A DNA stretch of 64,000 nucleotides from Alloalcanivorax xiamenensis (GTDB lineage: Bacteria > Pseudomonadota > Gammaproteobacteria > Pseudomonadales > Alcanivoracaceae). The notes under the pieces were generated by a model, which did not search any database, was not told the origin of the DNA, and worked only from the letters and a program-made list of their open reading frames with translations. Position numbers and translations under genes: made by a program. Shown piece after piece: positions 9,103 through 17,947 of the stretch. The stretch spans positions 1 to 64,000 of the forward strand of contig NZ_AQPF01000014.1 in assembly GCF_009846745.1 (NCBI RefSeq), in the 5' to 3' direction. How positions within the stretch are numbered: position 1 is the stretch's first letter; every line of letters starts with the position of its first letter.

Positions 9103-10358
9103 GATTGTCCTCCCTGCCCCCTGTTCCCGGCGGCCAATGTCTCGATCCAGCTATCCAGTTGCGCACTTTGATAAAGCCACTCCAGCCACGCTTTTTGCAT
9201 CGACTCCCGCAGGGCAATGCCGGCCAGCAAGGCGTCCTGGCGCTGATTCAGGCCCTGCAGATAGTCCTGGGTGGTGATTTCCCCCAGTTGCCAGGTGCGG
9301 TGCAGCAGATCCGCGGCATCCGCCAGACGGTTGCCGGACAAATCGCGCCAGGTCCGCCAGCGGTCACGGCGTTGCTGGTAGTCGCTCAAAGCACCCTCGA
9401 CCCCGGCGCTCATGGCCCGTTGTTGCTGGGCCAGCAGTGCCCGCCGCGCGTCACCATCGGCCAGCGCCGCCTGATACTCGGCCTTGCCGGTGTTGAACAA
9501 CGGCAGCGGCAGACTGAAATCCAACCCCCACAAATTGTCCTCACCTTCCCGGCCGAAGGTGACGCCGAAGGAGGGGTCAGTGCGGCGTTGCTTGCGGGCC
9601 AGTTCCACCTGGCGCTCCGCGACCATCACCTGGAGACGGGCCAGCCGCAGGTCGTAGCTTTGCTCCGCCCGGACCGCGTCCATCACCAGCGTCCCACTTG
9701 GCGCCCAGCGGTCGGCGGCGGGCAAGGGATAGTCCGGCGCCGCTTTGTCGAGCACCGCGCGCAGGCGGGTAGTGGTGGCTGTGGCGTCGCTCTCCGCATC
9801 GGCCAGCGCCTGTTGCGTACGGCTCAGTGCCAGATAGGAGAGTTGCGCGTCCACTTGCCCCAGGTCGCCGGCGCGCTCGCGCTTGCGCACCAGGGCCAGC
9901 AAGTCGGAAAGGCGCTGCTCCTGCTCGCGTACCCCACGCAAACGGGCCTGGGCGGCGTCATAAGCGGCCAGGGCGGAGAGCACCTCCACCGACAGCCGGG
10001 CCCGGGCCTTGTCGGCACGGATCTGTGCCAGTTGCGCCCGCGCCTCGCCGAGGCGGGCACCGCTGCGCGCCTTGCCGGACCAATCCAGGGTTTGACCAAG
10101 GCCGACGGTGCGGGTGGTTTCGGCACTGTTTTCATAGCCGACATTCAACTCAGGGTTATACAGAGGTTGCGCCTGGGCACGGGTTTCGGCCCGGTCTCGT
10201 TGCAGGCCCGCTTCGATGGCACGGCTGGCCGGCAGGTCCGCCATTTCGCGGCTGACCCAACGCGCCCAGGTGCTGGTGTCCGCTGCGGCGGGCGCCGCCA
10301 GCAATACAGCCAGGCAAGCCACGCCCGTGGCTCTTGCGGAAAGAATAGGCATCGTCAT
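9099..10358 (-). CDS. czcC: CzcC-type outer-membrane efflux channel (TolC family)
   Basis: 419-residue TolC/OEP-family protein forming the outer-membrane duct of the metal efflux complex. A Sec signal is visible (ATGVACLAVLLAAPAAADTS). Two OEP repeats rich in Ala, Arg and Gln follow; the repeat pattern is typical of coiled-coil alpha-barrels, for example LAQIRADKARARLSVEVLSA and LADAESDATATTTRLRAVL. Start ATG 10358. About 110 bases separate it from the small His/Cys protein upstream, and it overlaps czcB by four bases, so all four genes are probably one transcript. Confidence 0.9.
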   Translation of the reverse strand: MTMPILSARATGVACLAVLLAAPAAADTSTWARWVSREMADLPASRAIEAGLQRDRAETRAQAQPLYNPELNVGYENSAETTRTVGLGQTLDWSGKARSGARLGEARAQLAQIRADKARARLSVEVLSALAAYDAAQARLRGVREQEQRLSDLLALVRKRERAGDLGQVDAQLSYLALSRTQQALADAESDATATTTRLRAVLDKAAPDYPLPAADRWAPSGTLVMDAVRAEQSYDLRLARLQVMVAERQVELARKQRRTDPSFGVTFGREGEDNLWGLDFSLPLPLFNTGKAEYQAALADGDARRALLAQQQRAMSAGVEGALSDYQQRRDRWRTWRDLSGNRLADAADLLHRTWQLGEITTQDYLQGLNQRQDALLAGIALRESMQKAWLEWLYQSAQLDSWIETLAAGNRGQGGQS

Positions 10359-10470
10359 GACTCCGAATCAGAGCCCGCCGGAATCGGTTCACGGGCCCGG
10401 ATCAATGGGCACGGGAGAACGTCGGCTTAACGCCGGCGGCGCTTCCCGTGGACAAAAGCGATATCGAAAA

Positions 10471-10788
10471 TCAGACGATGGGAGGTCGGTATGGCGAGGA
10501 GGGAAGTGGCACGGGCAAAGCCGGTACCCGGCTGTCCACCAGTACCGGCAAAGGCGCCCGGGCGCTCTGCTCGACGGCGGGGGAAGCCATGAAACCGTGG
10601 CACTGACAGCAGTGCTGGGCACCACCATGATGATCGACACCCGCATTCTGGTCCGGTTGGTCCAGGGCCATGACCCGTTCAGAGCCGTCCGTCACGGGGA
10701 CACGCTCATGGCTGGCCACGTCCGTCACCAGCACATGAAAGCTGGTCACGCACAGCAGCAGCAAGGCCATACAACGTCGAAGTACCAT
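10471..10788 (-). CDS. small exported His/Cys-rich protein, CzcI-like
   Basis: 105-residue protein starting MVLRRCMALLLLCVTSFHVL, a plausible Sec signal. The mature part carries the dense metal ligand cluster DHHGGAQHCCQCHGFM (about residues 52-67) and a proline-rich tail. Small periplasmic His/Cys proteins such as CzcI commonly open czc operons and are proposed to modulate induction (family knowledge). ATG 10788 is chosen for its GGATC site; a start nine codons earlier is possible. First gene of the czc operon, transcribed toward czcC. Assignment rests on position and ligand pattern rather than a strong sequence match. Confidence 0.65.
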   Translation of the reverse strand: MVLRRCMALLLLCVTSFHVLVTDVASHERVPVTDGSERVMALDQPDQNAGVDHHGGAQHCCQCHGFMASPAVEQSARAPLPVLVDSRVPALPVPLPSSPYRPPIV

Positions 10789-10899
10789 GGCGGATCCATA
10801 CCGGCAAAGAAACACGACTCACGAGTGAAGCGCGGTCGCGCCTGAGTATGCTTGGAACCGGCGTGCCATGACAAGTTCCCTGGCCCTCGGGCATCACGG

Positions 10900-10967
10900 T
10901 TCGCTGCCAAGGCAGCTTCCCACAGCGGCTTTGTCGTTCCGCTGTGGGAAGCTGCCTTGGCAGCGAA
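10900..10967. repeat. REP-like palindromic element, copy B (perfect 29-bp arms)
   Basis: Perfect inverted repeat: the left arm begins TTCGCTGCCAAGGCAGCTTC and continues CCACAGCGG; the right arm is its exact complement ending GCCTTGGCAGCGAA. The loop is about ten bases. It sits between the divergent czc operon and thioesterase genes. Confidence 0.85.
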
Positions 10968-11070
10968 TTGCATGCCTGTGTGTTACGTATCTGCGATGCC
11001 TTCCCCCCTTGCAGTTTCCTTCCGGCACGGCATAGTGAGCCGCCATGTTGGATGAGAGGTCACCGTCACC

Positions 11071-11493
11071 ATGGACAAAAACACTCTGATTGATACTATC
11101 CTGGCCCGCCCCCTGCATCGCGCATGTGGCCTGACCCTGGTGCGCGGCGCCGATGGCGAGAGTGAGGTCACGCTGGAACTGAACGACTTCACTCTGGGCC
11201 CCACCGGGGATCTGCACGGCGGCATACTCTACGCCTTTTTCGACGTAGCCAGCTTTCTCGCCCTGCTCTCGGTGTTGCCGGAGGACCGTTACGCGGTGTC
11301 CATCGAGACCCATACCAGCCTGCTGCGTGGCGCCAGAGGCGAAGGGCGGATCGTGATCCGCACGCGTGTGGACCGGCTCGGCCGCACTCTGGCATCGATG
11401 CGTGGCGAAGCCTTCTTCCAGGCCGCGGACGGCACCGAAAAGCTGATCGCCACCGGCTCGGTGACCAAAGCGGTGGTGAGTAAAAGCGCCTGA
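11071..11493 (+). CDS. PaaI-family hotdog-fold thioesterase
   Basis: 140-residue single hotdog domain, probably hydrolysing a small or aryl acyl-CoA. The family signature GDLHGGILYAFFDVASFLAL is at residues 46-65, containing the HGG motif and the acidic Asp on the central helix used for catalysis in PaaI-type enzymes. The second half reads THTSLLRGARGEGRIVIRTR and GRTLASMRGEAFF, the expected closing strands. ATG 11071 follows GATGAGAGGTCACC. It ends 21 bases before trpS on the same strand and may be cotranscribed with it. The natural substrate cannot be told. Confidence 0.85.
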   Translation: MDKNTLIDTILARPLHRACGLTLVRGADGESEVTLELNDFTLGPTGDLHGGILYAFFDVASFLALLSVLPEDRYAVSIETHTSLLRGARGEGRIVIRTRVDRLGRTLASMRGEAFFQAADGTEKLIATGSVTKAVVSKSA

Positions 11494-11514
11494 CCGACAG
11501 ATTAAGGAACCCCG

Positions 11515-12513
11515 ATGACCGACAAGATTCTCACCGGCGACCGCCCTACCGGCCAGCTGCACCTTGGCCATTACGTGGGCTCTCTGCGCGCCCGGGTGGA
11601 ACTGCAGGACAAATACCCGCAAACCATTCTGATCGCCGATATGCAGGGCCTCACCGACAACGGCCATAATCCGGCCAAGGTCGCCGAGAACATTCTCAAT
11701 GTGCTGGCTGACTATCTGGCGGTGGGCATCGACCCACAGCGCACCACCCTGTGCCTGCAATCCGGCCTGCCGGCGCTGGCCGAGCTGACCCAGTTCTACG
11801 CCAACCTGGTGACGGTATCACGGCTGGAACGCAACCCGACGGTGAAAGCGGAGATCGCCAGCAAGGAGTTCGGCGCCTCCATCCCAGCCGGCTTCCTCAC
11901 CTACCCGATCAGCCAGGCCGCCGACATCACCGCCTTCCGCGCGACTCTGGTGCCGGTGGGGGATGACCAGTTGCCGATGATCGAGCAGACCAACGAAGTG
12001 GTCCGCAAGGTCAACAACGTGGCCGGCCAGGAATTACTGGTGGAGTGCCGCGCGCTGGTCGGCAAGGCGTCCCGTTTGCCCGGCGTTGACGGCAAGGCGA
12101 AGATGTCCAAGTCCCTGGGCAACGCGCTGGTGCTGGGCGCCAGCGAAAAGGACATCTCCAAGGCGGTGAAGAAGATGTACACCGACCCCGGCCATCTGCG
12201 CATCGAGGACCCGGGCAAGGTGGAAGGCAACGTGGTGTTCACCTATCTGGACGCCTTCCACCCGGACGAAGCCCTGGTGGCCGGCCTCAAGGAACACTAT
12301 CAGCGCGGCGGCCTGGGCGACGGACAGGTAAAGAAAGTTCTGGAACAATGTCTGCAGGAGCTGCTGGCGCCGATCCGCGAACGCCGCGAACGGTTCATCG
12401 CCGACAAAGGCGAGTTGATGCGTATCCTCAAGGCCGGTACCCAGGCGGCACGGGAAGAAACCGGAGTAGTGCTGGAGGATCTGAAAAAGGCTTTCGGCCT
12501 GCCGATTCTGTAG
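11515..12513 (+). CDS. trpS: tryptophan--tRNA ligase
   Basis: 332-residue class Ic aminoacyl-tRNA synthetase that charges tRNA-Trp in the cytoplasm. The HIGH-type signature is GDRPTGQLHLGHYVGSL (residues 8-24) and the KMSKS loop is GKAKMSKSLGNAL near residues 194-206. The Rossmann-fold segment ILIADMQGLTDN and the specificity region GDDQLPMIEQTNEV are present. Length matches the compact bacterial type. The ATG at 11515 follows AAGGAACCCCG. A REP-like element follows the stop. Confidence 0.97.
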   Translation: MTDKILTGDRPTGQLHLGHYVGSLRARVELQDKYPQTILIADMQGLTDNGHNPAKVAENILNVLADYLAVGIDPQRTTLCLQSGLPALAELTQFYANLVTVSRLERNPTVKAEIASKEFGASIPAGFLTYPISQAADITAFRATLVPVGDDQLPMIEQTNEVVRKVNNVAGQELLVECRALVGKASRLPGVDGKAKMSKSLGNALVLGASEKDISKAVKKMYTDPGHLRIEDPGKVEGNVVFTYLDAFHPDEALVAGLKEHYQRGGLGDGQVKKVLEQCLQELLAPIRERRERFIADKGELMRILKAGTQAAREETGVVLEDLKKAFGLPIL

Positions 12514-12565
12514 CGGTCAAGGCAACGGCTGGTCTGCCATAATCGGCTCGATAGCGCGGCCCATA

Positions 12566-12632
12566 TTCGCTGGCAAGCCAGCTTCCCACAACGGCTTCGA
12601 AGCTCCCTGTGGGAAGCTGGCTTGCCAGCGAA
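12566..12632. repeat. REP-like palindromic element, copy C
   Basis: Left arm TTCGCTGGCAAGCCAGC plus TTCCCAC; right arm GTGGGAA plus GCTGGCTTGCCAGCGAA. Both arms are the TGGC-AA-GCCA subtype. It is located between trpS and ada. Confidence 0.85.
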
Positions 12633-12654
12633 CGGGACAGCCTCGGGATGGGCG

Positions 12655-12667
12655 AATTCGAAAGCAA
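12655..12667 (+). promoter_or_regulatory. candidate Ada box
   Basis: AATTCGAAAGCAA fits the AAT-N6-GCAA pattern bound by methylated Ada in E. coli. A possible -10 hexamer TACTCT lies near 12699-12704, which would place the box around -55 to -44. It is 89 bases before the ada start. Short motif, read by eye. Confidence 0.45.
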
Positions 12668-12755
12668 GGAACGGAGCGTCACGCCGCTCCCACCACCCTA
12701 CTCTGACTCTGTCCATGCCGGCACACCCGGCGATGCGGTTTCCCAGGAGGCAACC

Positions 12756-13840
<1,085 letters not shown>

Positions 13841-13844
<4 letters not shown>

Positions 13845-14572
13845 CGCCGTCGATGACACCATCCACCCCACCATGGCCTCGCCTGCAGCGGGTGGATTGG
13901 CCGGCCCTGGAGCAGCACCTCGATGAGAATGGCCATGCTGTCATTGCCGGCCTGCTCGACACCAGCGAGTGCGCCGGGCTGACCGCGCTCTACACGGAAT
14001 CGGATCGTTTTCGCTCGCGGGTGGTGATGGCCCGGCACGGCTTTGGCAGGGGCGAATACCAGTACTTCGCCTATCCACTGCCAACGCTGGTCGACACCTT
14101 GCGCCGGAACCTCTATCCACGTCTAGTGCCGATAGCCAATCGCTGGCAGGCCCGCCTGGGCAAGGAGCGGCGCTTTCCCGCGGAGCACAGCGCTTACCTG
14201 GCTCAATGCCATGACCATGGCCAATGCCGCCCCACGCCTCTGCTACTGCGCTACCGGCCCGGTGATTACAACTGCCTGCATCAGGATCTCTACGGCGACA
14301 ACTGGTTTCCACTGCAGGTGGCGGTGCTGCTGTCGGCGCCGGGGAAACAGTTCGAAGGCGGCGAGTTCGTGCTCACCGAACAGCGCCCGCGCCGCCAATC
14401 CCGGGCCATGGTGCCGCCGCTGCGACAGGGCGACGCCCTGGTGTTCGCGGTCAATCAAAGACCGGTGGCCGGACAGCGCGGGGATTACCGGGTCACTCTG
14501 CGCCACGGCGTCAGCGAACTTCGCCGGGGTGAGCGCTATACTCTGGGGCTGATTTTTCATGACGCCGCCTGA
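13841..14572 (+). CDS. 2OG-Fe(II) oxygenase, coupled to ada
   Basis: 243-residue non-haem iron dioxygenase. The iron ligands are readable as His147 and Asp149 (CLHQDLYGD) and His222 (LRHGVS), followed by a basic stretch (LRRGERYTLG) that could hold 2-oxoglutarate. It overlaps ada by four bases. From memory, oxygenases of this kind are found beside ada and alkylation genes in many proteobacteria, suggesting an AlkB-like or nucleic-acid or protein repair role, but this protein does not show a clear AlkB signature. Substrate unknown. ATG 13841 is preferred because of the coupling. Confidence 0.85.
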
Positions 14573-14619
14573 GTGAGCCTGTTTCAGGGCCACCGGCGGC
14601 CCTGACTCGGGAGCTCCAC

Positions 14620-15402
14620 ATGCAAATAAAAAACGCCGTCGCCCTGATCACCGGTTCCTCCTCCGGCATCGGCGCCGCCACCGCCCGCCTGTTCGCCGAA
14701 TACGGCTGCAACGTGGTCATCAACTACAGCCGTAACGAAGCGGGGGCGCAGAAAGTGGCCGACGATTGCCGCGCCCTCGGCGTGGAAGCCCTGGTGGTGC
14801 AGGCGGACGTCAGCCGCGACGAAGACTGCCGGGCGCTGGTACAGGCCACGCTGGATCAGTTCGGCCGTTTGAACATTCTCGTCAACAACGCCGGCACCAC
14901 CCTGTTCTGCGCTCATGAAAACCTCGACGGTCTCAGCGCCGACGACTTCCTCAACATTTACCGGGTCAACACCGTCGGCCCGTATCAGATGGTGCGGGCA
15001 GCGGAAAAAGCACTGCGCGACAGTGGTGTCGCCCATGTGGTGAACATGGCCTCCATCGCCGGACTAGCCGGCGTCGGCAGTTCCATCGCCTACGCCGCCT
15101 CCAAGGGCGCGTTGCTGACCATGACCAAATCCCTGGCCCGGGTGATGGGCCCGCAGGTGCGCGTCAATGCCATCTGCCCGGGCTTCGTGCAAGGGGAATG
15201 GCTGGCCCAGGGGCTGGGGCAGGAGCGCTATGACGCGTTGTTGGAGCAAACCAAAAGGGGCGCCGCGCTGAATGACGCCGCGTCACCGGAAACCGTGGCG
15301 CAGGCGGTACTGGGTCTGGTCATCGGCGGCGACCTGAGCACCGGTGAAGCGCTACTGGTGGACGGCGGCAGCCATCTCAACGCCAGCGGCGTAAAACGCT
15401 AG
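14620..15402 (+). CDS. SDR-family NAD(P)-dependent oxidoreductase
   Basis: 260-residue classical short-chain dehydrogenase/reductase. Cofactor motif TGSSSGIG is at residues 11-18, NNAG near 90-93, catalytic Ser in NMASIAG, and YAASK (Tyr and Lys) near 157-161. The C-terminal SDR stretch STGEALLVDGG is present. NYSRNE after the second strand, without an acidic residue at the strand end, hints at NADPH preference. The gene stands between the ada unit and a REP-like element, with 47 bases of leader from the oxygenase. The substrate cannot be inferred. Confidence 0.9.
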   Translation: MQIKNAVALITGSSSGIGAATARLFAEYGCNVVINYSRNEAGAQKVADDCRALGVEALVVQADVSRDEDCRALVQATLDQFGRLNILVNNAGTTLFCAHENLDGLSADDFLNIYRVNTVGPYQMVRAAEKALRDSGVAHVVNMASIAGLAGVGSSIAYAASKGALLTMTKSLARVMGPQVRVNAICPGFVQGEWLAQGLGQERYDALLEQTKRGAALNDAASPETVAQAVLGLVIGGDLSTGEALLVDGGSHLNASGVKR

Positions 15403-15420
15403 GGCACCCGGTCTGGTACT

Positions 15421-15487
15421 GCTGGCCTAGGCAGCTTCCTACAGGCGGAGCTACGGGGCCGCTGTGGGAAGCTGGCTTGCCAGCGAA
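15421..15487. repeat. REP-like palindromic element, copy D
   Basis: Left arm GCTGGCCTAGGCAGCTTCCT is diverged; right arm GTGGGAA plus GCTGGCTTGCCAGCGAA is intact. It is between convergent genes (SDR on plus, DUF3325 gene on minus). Confidence 0.75.
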
Positions 15488-15521
15488 CGCCGTGCGAATT
15501 TAAGGACAGCACGAGCCGCGA

Positions 15522-15842
15522 TTAACGTCGTGGCGGCCGCGCCGCCAGCAGCGCCAACCAGTGCGGACGCCAGGACAGGGTGAACGCCACGATCAGGGCC
15601 GCACCAGCCAACGCCATGATCCACACCAGCGCCGCCATGGTCGGGTGATCCACTTTCAGACACAGGATCAGCGACAGCGACAGCGCGGCACCGCCCAGCC
15701 CTCGCAGCACTCGGGAGGAAGCCTGGCCACGAGGCTGTTTGCCGCACACCTGCTTCCAGTGCGTATCCAGCGCCAGGGCAAACCAGCCCATGCCGGCGAC
15801 GCTGAGTATCAGTGCGACTGACAGCAGGATGTTCTCAGGCAT
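15522..15842 (-). CDS. DUF3325-family small membrane protein
   Basis: 106-residue protein with three predicted hydrophobic segments: ILLSVALILSVAGMGWFALA, AALSLSLILCLKV and AALVWIMALAGAALIVAFTL, and a basic C-terminus (ARPPRR). It matches the DUF3325 proteins that close iron-uptake clusters containing a PepSY protein. The start at 15842 lies inside the end of the PepSY gene (eight-base overlap), indicating translational coupling. Its biochemical role is unknown; the context suggests a part in siderophore iron release at the inner membrane. Confidence 0.8.
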   Translation of the reverse strand: MPENILLSVALILSVAGMGWFALALDTHWKQVCGKQPRGQASSRVLRGLGGAALSLSLILCLKVDHPTMAALVWIMALAGAALIVAFTLSWRPHWLALLAARPPRR

Positions 15843-17505
15843 GGGCGGTCCCCCCGGACAGTTCCCCACTGGCCGCCGGCTGTGGCCGGGCACGGCGTTT
15901 CAGACGCCGGGCGGCCAATATCGCCACCACCGCGCCGACCAGCATGAACAGGTCCACCCCCGCCACGGGCCAGTAGCCGACACTCAGCGTTTTCAGCAAA
16001 TGATCGCCGGTGGTGACCCAGTTGAGCAGCACCGCGGCCACCGCCAACACCGCGATGGCCCAACATTGTTCCCCCCAGGCCGGCGCCAGCCGGGCCCGGG
16101 CCACCGGCGCGGTACGCCAGAACGCGTGCGCCATGGCCAGCACCCAGATGCCCCAGAAGCAATACTGCTCCCAGTCTCCCCGGGCCGGCAGGTTGGTCGG
16201 CAACAACCGGTTGGCAATCAGCATCCCCAGGGTGGCGATCAGCATGCCAGTGACCGTGGTCACCGCCATCGCGTCCACCACCCGGGCGCCGATCTGGCCG
16301 CGTTTGGCATGCTGGCGCTTGCGTTTCTCCACGAAGAACAGAAAACCGGTAGCGATACAGACGCAGCCGGCCAGGCCGCCCAGCACATACAGCCAGCGCA
16401 GCAGCCAGTGGCGGAAGTGCTGTAAGTGCAGACCGGTAAGGAATTCATCAATCCGTTCCACCGCCGACGGCGGCGGGTCCTCGCGCAGCACTTCTCCGGT
16501 GGAGGCTTTGAAGTGAATGCCTTCCCCGGTGAGGGCAATGCGGTCGGTACCAGCGCGGTAAATGCTCACGTAGCCATTGGCATCACCAACGTGCTGTAAC
16601 GCCAGAAAGCCCACATCGCCGGCCATGTCCCTGGCCGCCCAGCGGCGTTGCGCTTCCGCCACCATGGCATCCACCGAGGCGGTGGGTGCCGGCACCCCGG
16701 CGCTCTCGTGGGGCAAGCCGGTTTCCTGGGACTCGACCACTTCATGCAGATCGTGCAGCGGCTCCAGTTGCGTGTGAGTGACCGGGAAATAGATACCGGC
16801 GAAAATCACCAATCCGGTGAACGCGAACATGAAGTGGAACGGCAACGCCACCACGCCGGTCAGGTTGTGAAGATCGAGAATACTGCGCTGCTTGCTTTTG
16901 TTCGGCCGGAAGGTGAACAGCTCACGAAACAGCTTGCGGTGCATCACCACACCAGTGACCAGCGCCACCAGCATGATCAGCGCCGCCAGTCCGACGATCC
17001 AGTAACCCAGATCCATCCAGTGCAGATTGAGGCTGTAGTGCAGCGGATAGAAAAAGCGGCTGCCGATCTTCAATTGATCGTCCGGCAGGGCGTCGCCGGT
17101 GCGCGGATCGATGGTGCGGGTCCCCCATACCAGCTCATCCGGATTTTTGGCGTTCGGCACCCGGTAGCCGGCGAACAGCCCCAATACCGGGTCCCGGTGC
17201 GTGGTGTAGGCGCCCCAGCGCACCGGCGTGTCGAAGTGCTCCGGCATCGGCCCATCGACGCGGGGGCGCATCTGATCGACGCTTTCCTTGGACGGCTGCA
17301 TGTCCTCGAACACCGGTTTCAGGATCTCGTCGTAGGACGGCATCGGCTGCGGCTCGAAGCGGCTCTCCGGGATCGCCCAGCGGTCGATTTCCCGATCGAA
17401 CACCGACAGCGACCCGAAGAAGAACACCACCATGAGAACAAAACCCAGGAACAGCCCGAACCAGGTATGGACCCAGGCCATGGCGAGGCGGAAATTCTGA
17501 AACAT
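15835..17505 (-). CDS. PepSY-associated TM-helix protein (PiuB-like)
   Basis: 556-residue inner-membrane protein. The N-terminal anchor AWVHTWFGLFLGFVLMVVFF is followed by a large periplasmic domain, then helices around YWIVGLAALIMLVALVTGVV, LPFHFMFAFTGLVIFAGIYF, LLRWLYVLGGLAGCVCIATG and three or more C-terminal helices. PepSY_TM proteins beside TonB receptors are thought to reduce ferric siderophores in the periplasm, with membrane histidines as haem ligands; HRKLFRELF and LHNLTG may contribute. ATG 17505 has GGAAGGAGCCC upstream and is preferred over longer starts. Operon with the DUF3649 and DUF3325 genes. Confidence 0.88.
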   Translation of the reverse strand: MFQNFRLAMAWVHTWFGLFLGFVLMVVFFFGSLSVFDREIDRWAIPESRFEPQPMPSYDEILKPVFEDMQPSKESVDQMRPRVDGPMPEHFDTPVRWGAYTTHRDPVLGLFAGYRVPNAKNPDELVWGTRTIDPRTGDALPDDQLKIGSRFFYPLHYSLNLHWMDLGYWIVGLAALIMLVALVTGVVMHRKLFRELFTFRPNKSKQRSILDLHNLTGVVALPFHFMFAFTGLVIFAGIYFPVTHTQLEPLHDLHEVVESQETGLPHESAGVPAPTASVDAMVAEAQRRWAARDMAGDVGFLALQHVGDANGYVSIYRAGTDRIALTGEGIHFKASTGEVLREDPPPSAVERIDEFLTGLHLQHFRHWLLRWLYVLGGLAGCVCIATGFLFFVEKRKRQHAKRGQIGARVVDAMAVTTVTGMLIATLGMLIANRLLPTNLPARGDWEQYCFWGIWVLAMAHAFWRTAPVARARLAPAWGEQCWAIAVLAVAAVLLNWVTTGDHLLKTLSVGYWPVAGVDLFMLVGAVVAILAARRLKRRARPQPAASGELSGGTAHA

Positions 17506-17522
17506 GGCAGGGCTCCTTCCGG

Positions 17523-17819
17523 TCACACCAGCACGTGTTGAATGAGGGACGCCAGCGCCGCCATCAAGGCGCCGCCACCAGCCAGAACCAGCCATACCCG
17601 ACGCGGATCACGGGCGGCAAAGCTCCACAAGAAGGTCACCAGGTACAGCAGAAATGCCAGCAGGCTGAACAGGTGCTCGGCGTCATGGAAAGGCATACCG
17701 GCGGCAAAGGCGGTAGCCACGCCCAGGGCGATGAAACCCCAGGCGAACCCATACCCTCCCAGCAAGGCGGCGGCCATGCGGGAGAGCAGTTGTGCGCGAG
17801 ACGCAGTTGCAGTGCTCAT
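17523..17819 (-). CDS. DUF3649-family membrane protein
   Basis: 98-residue protein with three hydrophobic stretches (LLGGYGFAWGFIALGVATAF, LFSLLAFLLYLVTFLWSFAA, VWLVLAGGGALMAALASLI). DUF3649 proteins typically precede the PepSY gene in siderophore loci, as here with 17 bases between them. Start ATG 17819. Function unknown; probably a partner of the PepSY protein in the inner membrane. About 130 bases separate it from the receptor gene upstream on the same strand. Confidence 0.82.
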   Translation of the reverse strand: MSTATASRAQLLSRMAAALLGGYGFAWGFIALGVATAFAAGMPFHDAEHLFSLLAFLLYLVTFLWSFAARDPRRVWLVLAGGGALMAALASLIQHVLV

Positions 17820-17947
17820 GGTCTTCCTGTCCGGGACGCCGGGCGCCCTGTTCTCTGGTTAGCGGAATGCCGCAAATGATACTCGCTCGCAAACATTAAT
17901 GAAATTCACCCCGCAGGCGGTATCGTCATGGCGCCGCTCCACGCCGC

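Noticed and set aside
10789..10860. MerR-type promoter before the czcI-like gene, as found for copL
   Set aside because: No -35/-10 pair with a 19-20 base spacer and internal dyad could be found.
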